64,000 bases of DNA from Melampsora larici-populina 98AG31. Taxonomy: Eukaryota; Basidiomycota; Pucciniomycetes; Pucciniales; Melampsoraceae. The notes beneath the pieces were generated by a model, which made no database searches, was not told the DNA's origin, and saw only the letters and a program-made list of their open reading frames with translations. The translations under genes were made by a program, and so were the position numbers. Below, in pieces: positions 13,635 through 22,961 of the stretch. The stretch lies in contig NW_006768805.1 of assembly GCF_000204055.1 (NCBI RefSeq), forward strand, positions 799,575 through 863,574. Direction: 5' to 3'. The first letter of the stretch is position 1; each line of letters starts with the position of its first letter.

Positions 13635-13920
13635 AGGGCGCGTTCACTTAAGGAATTTCTGACCAGAAATCACATTCTGTAAAATTTTTAATGCAAAAAT
13701 GAAACATACACCACCAAATAGACACTTTAAATTTTGCAGAATGTGATTTCTCACCAGAAATTGCTTAAGTGAATGCGCCCTTAAGCAAAGCAATTTCTGG
13801 GGAAAAATCACATTCTGCAAAATTTAATGTGTCTATTTGGTGGAGCATGTTTCTTTTTTGGATTTAAAAAATTCACAGAATGTGATTTCTGGTCAGAAAT
13901 TCCTTAAGTGAATGTGCCCT
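13635..13920. mobile_element. Compound foldback MITE
   Basis: The left end AGGGCGCGTTCACTTAAGGA and the right end TCCTTAAGTGAATGTGCCCT are inverted copies. In the middle (about 13760-13800) two more copies of the end (TTAAGTGAATGCGCCCTTAA) meet head to head. The 286 bp therefore look like two palindromic units joined end to end. Words such as TTTCTGGTCAGAAAT and CACATTCTG occur in all four arms. There is no coding sequence. Confidence 0.75.
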
Positions 13921-13973
13921 GAGTTTATATATTTACATCATTTTGGGGTGTTTGTTTTTTGAGGATACATAGA

Positions 13974-14735
13974 CACTACACCAGATTGCAAATTTACCGC
14001 TGAGTTTAGAAAACTAAAAAGACATAGAAAATTATACACAAACCAGAAGGGGTCAAAAAAATATGGAAAAAATAAGGGTTGCATTCCCCTGTGTGTGCCC
14101 ATTATTTTGCATATTTTTACAGATTTTTACAGAAGCAGTGTATATCAGGTCAGAAACTCAGTTTATGTCCAAAACTGGCAGTCATGAAGGCATTAACCCT
14201 GTGAGACCAATAATATTGTTGAATTTGTGTCAAAATCTGGAATGTCTGCCCATTCTGAAAGCTACATGTTTGATTTATTAGATACACATTAGAATGGGTG
14301 GTGTGTGTCCAAAATTGAAGAAGGTACAGCAACCACCGTCCCCAACAGCAAAGCTAGAAAAGCTTAGAAATCTGTTCCGCCAGGGTTTTAGCATTCAAAT
14401 GAAAACTGTAGATCCAGTATGTGGCGTTCATAATGTGCAACTGCCAAATTGATCAAAAGAAAAATTTGTATTTGTGATTGTTGAAAAGTTTCTGCCCAGC
14501 CTGGGTAGTTTTGGACAAAATTTGAGTTTCTGACCAAATACACCCAAGATCATTTTTCTATGGAACATCTTCAAAACTCAAGGTAAAAATATGAAAAAAT
14601 ATGCAAAATGATGGGAAATCACAGACTGATCCAACCATAATTTTTTCAAATTTTTCCTACCTCTCAAGCATTGCTGAGAATTTTCTACATCTTGATTTTC
14701 TAAACTCCATGGTATATTATTGATTTGGCGTAGTG
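13974..14735. mobile_element. Non-autonomous element with CACTACACC ends, copy 1
   Basis: The left end begins CACTACACCAGATTGCAAAT. The right end, read inward on the other strand, begins CACTACGCCAAATCAATAAT. Both continue to the word GAGTTTAGAAAA. CACTA-type ends suggest the EnSpm/CACTA superfamily, but I see no matching 3-bp duplication, so this is tentative. The body is directly repeated at 15920-16634. ORFs inside are short and without family features. Confidence 0.6.
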
Positions 14736-15356
14736 TGGTGATAGCTTCACTGTGACACTTCACTGGGAATCATACATCTTATTAGACAAAGCAAATGAAT
14801 TCCAAAACACTGATTTGTGTAATACAAGCGTAGAAAGAAGTATCAAGGGGCATCATGAGGCTGCGACTATCTTCTCCACAACACAGAGCTTGTCAATGTT
14901 CACTTTAGCTGTGCGGAAGGCAATGTGAGTGAACACAGCATTGTGTTCCATGACTTGATTCCAGGGAAGGGTCAGAAAAACAGCTGCATATCCAGTATTC
15001 AATGGATACAAAAGGGCACCTGATTTGCTGATAACTTGCTCACTATCCAAGCATCTCATTGATTTGTTTGTATACTGGGCACAATTGTCTCTGGTATGTT
15101 TCCCTGTGCTTTTTGTCCACTACCCGGCTACTTTTGATATGTGGAGATATCTTTTAGACATATTGAGCTTATATAGGCCACTTATCTTTACACATTTGAT
15201 TGGCATAGATACTATTGGTCTACATCAGCGGGAAACCCACACAATTTTTCAAAACCTATCAATATAGCTTTCTGGGGAGTCTTGAGATATTTTATCTACA
15301 AACTTCTTCATGGCTTTCCATAGCTAACGCTTGGTCAACACATCAGATTTGTCATC
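14736..15356. promoter_or_regulatory. Upstream region of the secreted Cys-rich protein
   Basis: There is no gene. A possible TATA element (TTATATAG) lies near 15170, about 185 bp before the ATG at 15357. Only this promoter-like word is seen. Confidence 0.3.
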
Positions 15357-15608
15357 ATGAATCTCAGCATTGTTGCAGTTGTGCTCATGATCTCTGTATC
15401 ATTCAATCAAGTCCTTGGTACACCCATGGAAGATTTGGAAGGTGAAAAGGTAGCAGCAGCAGTTGGAGATTGTTCTGTCACACATGGTGGGGATGATGTA
15501 GGTCCTGGTCGTTCAGAGTGGGAAAAGCAGTATTACTGTTCCGTTTGTGATGTAGATTGTGTCAACGACCCCTGTGGTGTGTGTGGGAATCCAACCACAA
15601 AGAAATAA
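15357..15608 (+). CDS. Small secreted Cys-rich protein, effector candidate
   Basis: This is an intronless 83-aa ORF. Residues 1-21 form a clear signal peptide (MNLSIVAVVLMISVSF core, predicted cleavage after VLG). The mature ~62 aa have six Cys at about residues 39, 61, 64, 68, 73 and 76, the last five clustered as C-x2-C-x3-C-x4-C-x2-C. Small size, a secretion signal and an even Cys count are typical of fungal secreted effectors, but no family is recognised. It lies between two copies of the same transposon-like repeat (13974-14735 and 15920-16634) in gene-poor DNA. Function is unknown; secretion is inferred. The chance that this ORF is spurious is modest, because signal peptide and Cys cluster coincide. 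Confidence 0.6.
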   Translation: MNLSIVAVVLMISVSFNQVLGTPMEDLEGEKVAAAVGDCSVTHGGDDVGPGRSEWEKQYYCSVCDVDCVNDPCGVCGNPTTKK

Positions 15609-15919
15609 CTTCTATTTGATTTTCCTGCCACAACACGTGGGGTATGAGATTGCTTGTAGAACAACAGAATTTTCATTGTGACATTGGCAATTGAATATAC
15701 ATTGAAAAAGCATGTTGTTTTTATGGGAAATCAGGGGATAGATTCTGTTTTACTACATCTTAAGAACACATATTTTTTCCCCAAGGCGCAACACATTGGT
15801 GCAAGTGCATAAAATGGATTGGCACCCAGACAAGCCACAAGGGAGTATAATTTTATAAAGCTCTCAAAGATGAAATGGTCTCAAGATTCAGTTGGATCTT
15901 GAGCAGACCTTTCACCGAG

Positions 15920-16634
15920 AACATAGAAAATTATACACATGGCAGAAGGGGTCAGAAAAATATGAAAAAATAAGGATTGCATACCCCTGCATGTGCCTAT
16001 CATTTTGAATACTTTTTCATGTTTTTATGGCAGCAGTGTATATCAGGTCAGAAACTCAGCTTTTTTCCAAAACTGGCACTTATGTAGTCATTAATCTTGT
16101 GAGACAAATAAAATTGTCCATTTTGGTTCACCATATGTAATTTCTTTGCATTATGAATGCTGAATGTTTGATTTACAATGTACACATTGGAATGGGTGGT
16201 ATGTTTCCAAAAATGACTAAGGGACAGCAATCACAGTCCCCATCAGCAAAGCAAGAAAAGCTTATAAATCTTTGCCGCAATGGTTTTAGCATCTAAATGA
16301 AAATTGTAGATCCAGGGTGTGCCTTTCATGATTTGTGACTACCAAATTGATTGGAAAAAAATTGGTGTCTTTGTGAATATTCAAACATTTCTGCCCAAAC
16401 CTTGGTAGTTTTGGACATAGTTTGGGTTTCTGACCAAATATACCCCAACATCATTTTTCTTCAAAACATCTTCAACATTAAAGGTAAAACATGAAAAAAT
16501 ATGCAAAAGAAGGAGACATCACAGGTGGATTCAACCATAATCTTCCAATTTTTCCAACCCCTTAAGCATAGCTCAGAATTTTCTTCATTTTGACTTTTCT
16601 AAACTCCATTGCAAATTTTTGATGTGGTGTAGTG
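15920..16634. mobile_element. CACTACACC-end element, copy 2 (left end damaged)
   Basis: This matches 14022-14735 in the same orientation by eye, with many substitutions and small indels. Shared words are ATAGAAAATTATACACA, CAGAAGGGGTCA, AGTGTATATCAGGTCAGAAA and CTAAACTCCAT. The right end TGGTGTAGTG is kept. The first ~45 bp of copy 1 are not found at the left. Confidence 0.65.
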
Positions 16635-17074
16635 AAAAGAGTTTGAGTGATTTTTTTGAGTATGATTTAAATTTCAAAAGGGTGTAATTTTGATAATCAT
16701 TTTTTTTGGTTATTAATATAAGTAATGATGTTTTTCTGTTACATATTCATCAAGTGATAATCAGAGCATCTTCTATTGTTTTGGTAAGTAAAGGGCATGG
16801 ATATGGTAAATTTTATTGTACCAAGGGTCAGGATTGTTGTGTGCAGATGGTTGAGCAAGGCAAAAGTTAGCTAAGGATCCCAAGTCTTTAAGAGTGATAA
16901 TAGCTCCTCCACCATTGGCACAAGTCTAAAGTAGAACTACAAACATGTCACATGTGTATCCTAGTGAAAGACACACACAAACAAACAGTAGAATTAACCT
17001 TGACATCCCCCCTTTCACTAGCAATGCACACCTATCCAGTCATACACAATAAAGGTTTGAAGAATTGAAAAGAA
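16635..17074. other. Intergenic, nothing identified
   Basis: I see no gene or clear repeat in this stretch. Confidence 0.3.
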
Positions 17075-18197
17075 TAGCCGTGTTCAAACCAAACCTGTCA
17101 GACTGAGTATAACTTGAGCGGTAAACTAGTCTAAAATAGGACTTACTAAATGTAGGTTTCTAGTGATTTTGATTTGATATCTATCTTAGAGACTTGGTTT
17201 TCGGTTCTTAGTAAGTTGAATTGAACCTATAGTTGTTGACTATAGATGTCTGTGGTGCGGGATGATTACCGCTGCCAGGTACTGAACGAGAGGCTGAGCT
17301 TCCCGGACGTCTTCCAAAGAAATAGTTAAAGATAACTATCTATTCTTCAGGTGGCACTTCAGTGCTCGTTGATTTAGTAAATCAAAAAGGGATATTTTCC
17401 AGATGAAAGTCTTTAGTCGAATGGACCACGCCAAACGATCTCTAACGCTTTCTAAGTTGGAAGATTGAGTTGGAAAAGAGAAGATAAAAAAGGATTTATG
17501 CTTTTGAGCCGAATGGAGTTGGTAATAGAAATTCAATGATAAAAAGGATTTTCTAATAATGACTATTGATTCAAAAGTAAAAAGGTTTTTATAAAATGGT
17601 AAAAGTGATAAAGGATGATTTTCTTAATTCGGTGAGAATCGTGGTTCTTTATATACCAACTTTGGTTAATATTGTATGATGTCATGTAGGAAACCTTTAT
17701 CTTCTGAGGTTGGCCTGGTTCGGGGTTTTGTAGTTTTAGTAACTATATAAACCCTTTCTCGTAGTCTTTTGGCCTGGTCAGGGTCTTTCATTATTTAGTC
17801 CCTGGCCTGGTTAAAGATAAAACATTTCTCTCTCGTTGTCTACCCTCATTCTACCAGGGGTTAATTAACTTGTACCCTTGGTTATAGAGTTGGTAACTTG
17901 AGGCACTTGTTTCTATTCCTTTTACACTCTTGAAACTCGAGTGATAGAGTTGTAATATTTCTTTTTATGTATTTAAGTTTTTAATTATGTACTTACTTAC
18001 TTTGTTAACCTTGGAGGTTTTGCTCTGCAAAACCTCTCTGGTTGACAAAACCCGGTTGACTCAAAAACCCAGTACACCCAGTTGTGTTTTTGGTGGTAAC
18101 TTTGTGTATCTAGTGACAGCTCTTGACAGCTTCCAGCCAAAAAGTCAACCGGGTGTACCGGGTTTTTGTGCAACCGGGTTTGGTTTGAACACGGCTA
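17075..18197. mobile_element. TA-flanked MITE, family A copy 1, split by a solo LTR
   Basis: The left end is GCCGTGTTCAAACCAAACC (17077 on) and the right end is GGTTTGGTTTGAACACGGC (to 18195), a perfect 19-bp inverted repeat with TA on both outer sides. A second copy at 51329-51496 has the same ends and the same interior in the opposite orientation (words CACAACTGGGTGTACC and GGAAGCTGTCAAGAGCTG). Without the LTR inserted at 17096-18029, this copy would be about 180 bp. TA targets point to a Tc1/mariner-like source. Confidence 0.85.
17096..18029. mobile_element. Solo LTR, 934 bp
   Basis: It begins TGTCAGACTGAG and ends CTCTGCA, so it has the TG...CA ends of an LTR. A perfect 5-bp direct repeat AAACC flanks it (17091-17095 and 18030-18034) and interrupts the MITE described at 17075-18197. 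There is no coding region and no second LTR. Solo LTRs form when the two LTRs of a retrotransposon recombine. The superfamily cannot be told from the LTR alone; a 5-bp duplication suits Gypsy or Copia. Confidence 0.8.
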
Positions 18198-18379
18198 ATA
18201 TGCCCTAATGGCTTTGTGAAAATAACTGCTCTTTGAGACTTGAGTCCTACCATCAATCCATACTACCTCCACAATTTCATCATAAATTAGTTCATTGACA
18301 TGTTGAAATTCCTGTGCCACATGATGAGATCTTTAGCCAAGTTCACTGATGTTGTATTATCACACATCATCTTTCTTTG

Positions 18380-18870
18380 TACAGTCAAACCCGCGCAAAT
18401 GCATACCTGCGCAAATGCATAATCAGCCAATTTGCATAGGGCTTGGGTTCCACCAAGCTGGCGCAGGCCAAACTCCAAACTATTGCATAATGTACTAATG
18501 CATAGCGCGTTGCCAAGGAAATCCGGATGTTGGTGGGCATAATGCATAGAGATCCGGGGCCGGTCCCGGACTTGCGGGGTTCTGGAAGCACAAATTTTCA
18601 TTGGAGCAGTTGTGCATTCACATTTTTGTCTGCTTCATAATGCATAACTCTATGCATTATGATATTTTTGTTCTCATAATGCATAAATGTATGTATTATG
18701 ACCATAATGCATAAATGTATGTATTATGACCATAATGCATAAATGTATGTATTATGACCATAATGCATAGAGTTATGTATTATCACAAAGCCCGCTAAAA
18801 TGAATAACCGGTCAAAATGCATAGAAAAAATCGTCGCCCCAATTTATGCATTTGCGCGGGTTTGACTGTA
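18380..18870. mobile_element. TIR MITE family B, copy 1
   Basis: The left end TACAGTCAAACCCGCGCAAA and the right end TTTGCGCGGGTTTGACTGTA are perfect 20-bp inverted copies. A repeat of GCGCAAATGCATA follows just inside the left end. TA borders and CAGTCAAACCCG ends resemble pogo/Tc1-mariner MITEs. A related copy lies at 54681-55102. The interior holds a 28-bp tandem repeat (18675-18784) and no coding sequence. Confidence 0.85.
18675..18784. repeat. 28-bp tandem repeat of palindromic units
   Basis: The unit CATAATGCATAAATGTATG plus TATTATGAC is repeated three times and a fourth time partly. Each unit is nearly palindromic around TGCATAA / TTATGCA-like words. It lies inside MITE family B copy 1. 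Confidence 0.8.
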
Positions 18871-20082
18871 TCACCCATACTGAATCCTGTGCCATAGTTC
18901 CTAATGTGATATCACAGCCCCTAATCACAAGTCACTGGCAGCTCAGTGCATCCCAGAAACTTTTGTTTTCAATTTGTCTTGAATTTGTTGCTCAACTTAC
19001 ATCATGTAGTATTTGAAAGGGTTTGTGATATATCTTGACTGGTCATTGTGATGTTTGTTCAGTGGATCCACCCTTGAGGCTAGGAGCTGATAATTGTACC
19101 TGCTGTGGATCAACTTGAATGTGGCTTCTGATGCTGGTCAGTGTCAGAGTGGCCATCAACAATAGCTATGGCTATCACGACCACAGCAAGGATCAACTCA
19201 ATGCAAAATGAATTGCTGATAGAGATGATGATTGATGTCAGTGATGAATTGAGGTTGAGAGTATTTCTCCAGCAGCAAAGTGGATGGGGGTGGATAGTAT
19301 TTGAGGCAAGTATAAACTGTCAAATTGGAGGGGTATTTCAAGTAAAGCAAAGACCACCAGCGCAGAGTTCAGAGTGGCCAATAGGTTATCATAGTACACA
19401 ACAACAGTGTGGTGATCAGATGGCAAACGCAAGCATGAAAGTCAGGATTGACAGTTTGGCAAGCTCGAGCAAGGAAGCTGGCCTTGCTTCAAATTGAATC
19501 ATTCTATCATTTTCAAAATCAGTGGGTCTGTTATTGATGAGGATCTTTTCAGTAGCTGTAGAATATTGGTTGAACACTCAGTTGATGTCTTGCCTATGAC
19601 TGATCCAGATCTTTCTGATGACTGGACAATATATGTATGATAACTGATTGAAATTTGTTTCACAGCAGTTTGAAAACAAAAAGTCTGGAAAAAGTATCAA
19701 GTTGGATGCGTGGGCTGCCAGTGACTAGTCTTCAGGGGCTGTGTATACTCAGCATGATAAGTTGATGTTGCAATGCAGCTCTGTCTTCTTGACGCCCAAC
19801 CACCAAATAAAAATAAAATATATCATGAGTCAACCTCAAGAAATCCCCCCCAGTTTACATCACAAAAAGCATCAAGTCCATAATTAAGGTGATCAGATCC
19901 AAAAATAAACCATCACCCCTTGTACCCAAAACATATCTCAAAAGGTGTTTCAATGCTGTTCAATGAGTTGATATTGGTTTTTCCAAGAATTGTGCCAGAT
20001 AGTTAACAGTGAAAGCTGAAAATGTTTTAGGTGTTTTGGAACACACTGTGAGAATGAAAGACCTGTAATGATCTGATAACGT
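18871..20082. other. Intergenic, nothing identified
   Basis: This holds scattered short ORFs only. The open frame at 19141-19497 begins with GTG and shows no family features, so I do not call it. No clear repeat is seen. Confidence 0.3.
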
Positions 20083-20139
20083 GTGCTAAGTGTTAGATGG
20101 AACAACACCACAATCCTGCTACTAAGGATTTGGGCTGAC
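20083..20139. repeat. Direct repeat of the LTR border
   Basis: This 57-bp stretch is nearly identical to 20251-20307, which covers the first bases of the LTR at 20259 plus 8 bp outside it (GTGCTAAG). Because flanking bases are included, it is a local duplication and not an independent LTR insertion. Confidence 0.7.
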
Positions 20140-20258
20140 CTATAGTGGTTAGACAAAAGGAAATGTGATAACTCAAACAATGAGTTCTTGTGATCTGTGG
20201 AAGATAAAACTGATGTGTGTGAAACAGGTTAGAGTAATCTTGATAAGCACGTGCTAAG

Positions 20259-20583
20259 TGTTAGATGGAACAACACCACAATCCTGCTACTAAGGATTTG
20301 GGCTGACGCACAACATGTATGAGAATGATGATAAGAGAAAATGAAAGGAAAACAACGGATTGGAAATGACTTCAATCTAAATATCATCCGTTTCCGACGG
20401 CTGCATTACTCCTTCCTCTGAACTACAAACTCTTTTCATCTGACATCTACACTACTTCTTCTTTAGCTTGATCTTGGCATTTCTCATTCACTCGTGCTGT
20501 TATGTGTTCTGATTGTGTGAGTATATCTACGTAACTGTTTGTATTAACTTGTTTTGACTTGCTGAGTTGATTGAACACCAACA
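20259..20583 (-). mobile_element. Copia-type LTR (3' LTR of a minus-strand element)
   Basis: On the plus strand it reads TGTTAGATGGAAC...GAACACCAACA, so it has TG...CA ends on both strands and is 325 bp. The adjacent Copia coding remnant (20584-21960) reads on the minus strand toward it, so this should be the 3' LTR. I do not find the partner LTR to the right. Confidence 0.6.
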
Positions 20584-21960
20584 AAAGCAATATCTGGTTG
20601 AGTTCCAACCACCAGATAATTCAAAGACCAAATCAAAAACAGATACTTGCTAGATTCTCAAGGTACATCATCATCTTTTGCCATTCCAAGTCTTTTGGTG
20701 TTCCAAGAATTAGTCCTGCTAACATTGGTGTTGCTGTACTCAATATTAGAAACCCTTCCTTTCCAATCCAAGTTGCTAAAACTCCTTGAGTCAAGAATGG
20801 ACCACATTCTTTCTGTACAATCTTTACCCCAACTATTTGATCTACCTCTTTCTGCCAAACTAAATCAAAAGACTTTTCCAATGATGTTCATAAATAAATA
20901 AACCATTCTGCATCTGATGAACATATCATACCATCATCAACATTAATCCATAATATTGCTGTCCCTCCTTCTAATTTTAACACATCAATTGATTGATCAT
21001 TTACACAATATTTGCCTCCAACATTTGATAAGACATTTGAGAAAAATTCCCACCAATATCTTCCAGCCTGTTAATTAGTTCCATACAATGCTTGTTTCAG
21101 TCTTGAGACATTCCCTTCTGTTGAAGAAGGATATCCCTCTGAGTTGATACTGTAAACTTCTTCATCAATCAGACTATGCAGATAAGCTGAAACCACATCA
21201 AAACTCTCCAATATCCAATTTCTTGATACATCAACAGTTACATTATCAATAATGAAGAAAATCATGCTGTTGGAGTAAAGCTTTCATGAAAACCTACTCC
21301 TTGTTCTTGATTAAAACCACATAGAACAAATCTTGCTTTAAACTTTATCACATTTTGATCACTATCAAGTTTCTTTTCAAATACACATTTGGTCATGCTA
21401 ACTTCAAACTGCTTGGTATCTTATTTGCTATACCAGCCACTATTAACTGAATTTGATTTACTGATTTATCTTGTGTACAAACTTTGTTTTGAAGAGGATG
21501 ATCATTCAAATCAAACCATGTTTCTAATATGTGAGTCAAGTTTGTTTCTTCTCAACTGATGTTCAATTCCAGTTGTCTTGTCCAGTATAGGCCGTGTCTC
21601 AACATCCTTTCCTCTCCTTATCATGACATCAGCATCCTCTTCCAACCAATCAGCATATGCCAACTTTAAAAACAAGTTTGATTTAGGTTCCCAAAACTTC
21701 CACCCCATGGATCCCACTGGATAACCAATAAATTGTTCTACATTTGATTGCTCTGTGATCCAACTTTTTCTGTACTTCTTGAAAAATATGCACAAATCCC
21801 CAAGAACTGAATACCCTGAAGTGATCAACTTGAGGATTTCCCTTCATCAATACTTCATGTGGTGTTATTTGATTTGTATTGGTGTTTGGTGTTCAATTAT
21901 GAAGATTGCTACTGCATGCACCCAAAAATTCTTGGGTAACTTTGATTGAATAAGAATCAA
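20584..21960 (-). pseudogene. Degenerate Copia retrotransposon pol fragment
   Basis: Read from right to left on the minus strand there are three recognisable pieces. The first is an integrase C-terminal/linker part with FIGYPVGSMGWKFWEPKSN and YADWLEEDADVM (about 21820-21510). The second is a reverse-transcriptase piece with FDVVSAYLHSLIDEEVYSIN and VSRLKQALYGTN (21265-21071). The third is a later RT piece with KEVDQIVGVKI (about 20881-20660). Frameshifts and stops separate them. Gag, protease, most of the integrase and the 5' LTR are not found. The order integrase-then-RT is that of Copia (Ty1) elements, not Gypsy. Confidence 0.8.
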
Positions 21961-22212
21961 GATTCCTTTTGCAAAGTTCTCTTCTTCTCCTTCCCCCAAA
22001 AAACCCCTTCTCAGTTAAAAATTATATCATTCTCTCAAACTAGAGTACTTATGGATATTATGGATCTCTCTTTGGTTTTTCTGTTGATTACTTATGATTC
22101 AAGACTGATGGAAAAACAACTCAGAAAAGATCCTCATGAATTGAAATCTTGAATAAGAATTCACGATGTATACAAAAGAGAAATTTCAAGAAATGTAACC
22201 AGAGACAATAAG

Positions 22213-22444
22213 AGGGCTCAAGTCAAAATTTTTGCGGCCTTTTCTTAAAAAACCGGGGAAAGTTTTTTACAGTACCGTGCTGTAAAAACTTTTCCCAATT
22301 TGTAAAAACAGACCGTAAAAATTTATTTCGGATCTCCTTCTGAGCAGCAGATTTACGCAAATCTGCGTAAATTTGCTGCTTAAAAAAATTTGGGAAAAAA
22401 AAATTACAATAAAAGTAGTAAAATATTTTGACTTGAGCCCCCCT
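22213..22444. mobile_element. TIR MITE with 6-bp direct flanks
   Basis: The left end AGGGCTCAAGTCAAAATTTT and the right end AAATATTTTGACTTGAGCCC (followed by CCCT) are inverted copies. The direct repeat AATAAG lies on both sides (22207-22212 and 22445-22450). Inner parts also pair (TTACGCAAATCTGCGTAA palindrome near 22351). It is non-coding. Confidence 0.75.
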
Positions 22445-22549
22445 AATAAGGGGTTTCAAGTTTGACATTTTACATGATTTTATGTTTTAAAAACTTGGAC
22501 AAAGTCATAAATTTTACGTAAAATATTTTTAAAACAGACAACCTTTTTA

Positions 22550-22821
22550 CTAACTTAACTAAGTCCCTATGCTCTTGCCGCGAGCTTGTGAGCATAGGGA
22601 CTTACCTCTAATGTCGAGTTTCTTGGTGACAAGCCCATTTGGGTTTTGGTGGTAGAAATCTGTACCAACAGAACTTTTCGGCATATGATTATGAAATTTC
22701 CTCTTCTTCAACTATATTTGGATTTGGCTTCTTACACGCCTTTCCATTTATCTAACTTTTACTTTTGTAATCAGTATAAAAAGTTTTCATTGAGCTCAAG
22801 AAGAGCTCTTTTGAAATTTCA
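22550..22821 (+). repeat. Left terminal inverted repeat of the 6.3-kb element
   Basis: Its 272 bp match the reverse complement of 28595-28866 with one visible difference (TTTTCGGCATA here, TTTTCCGCATA there, near 22680). The tip carries a hairpin with arms AAGTCCCTATGCTC and GAGCATAGGGACTT around a GCCGCGAGC-containing loop. The inner limit is TGAAATTTCA, itself a palindrome. Confidence 0.95.
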
Positions 22822-22961
22822 TAAATGACTGCGGATGTCGGCTCAACGGTCGTTTGTGACATCTATGCAGCTTGAAAACCAAATTCGAGGATGTCTTGAC
22901 TTGGTCAGGAAAAGTGATTGCTTCAATAGCTTTGAACGCGTCTATTCAATAAAGAACCAAA

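Noticed and set aside
19141..19497. 118-codon open frame
   Set aside because: It begins with GTG, has no family motif, lies in repeat-rich DNA and is overlapped by an ORF on the other strand.
22646..22828. Two nearly identical 60-84-codon ORFs (this and 28516-28770)
   Set aside because: They are the two TIRs of the 6.3-kb element read in the same direction relative to the tips, not genes.
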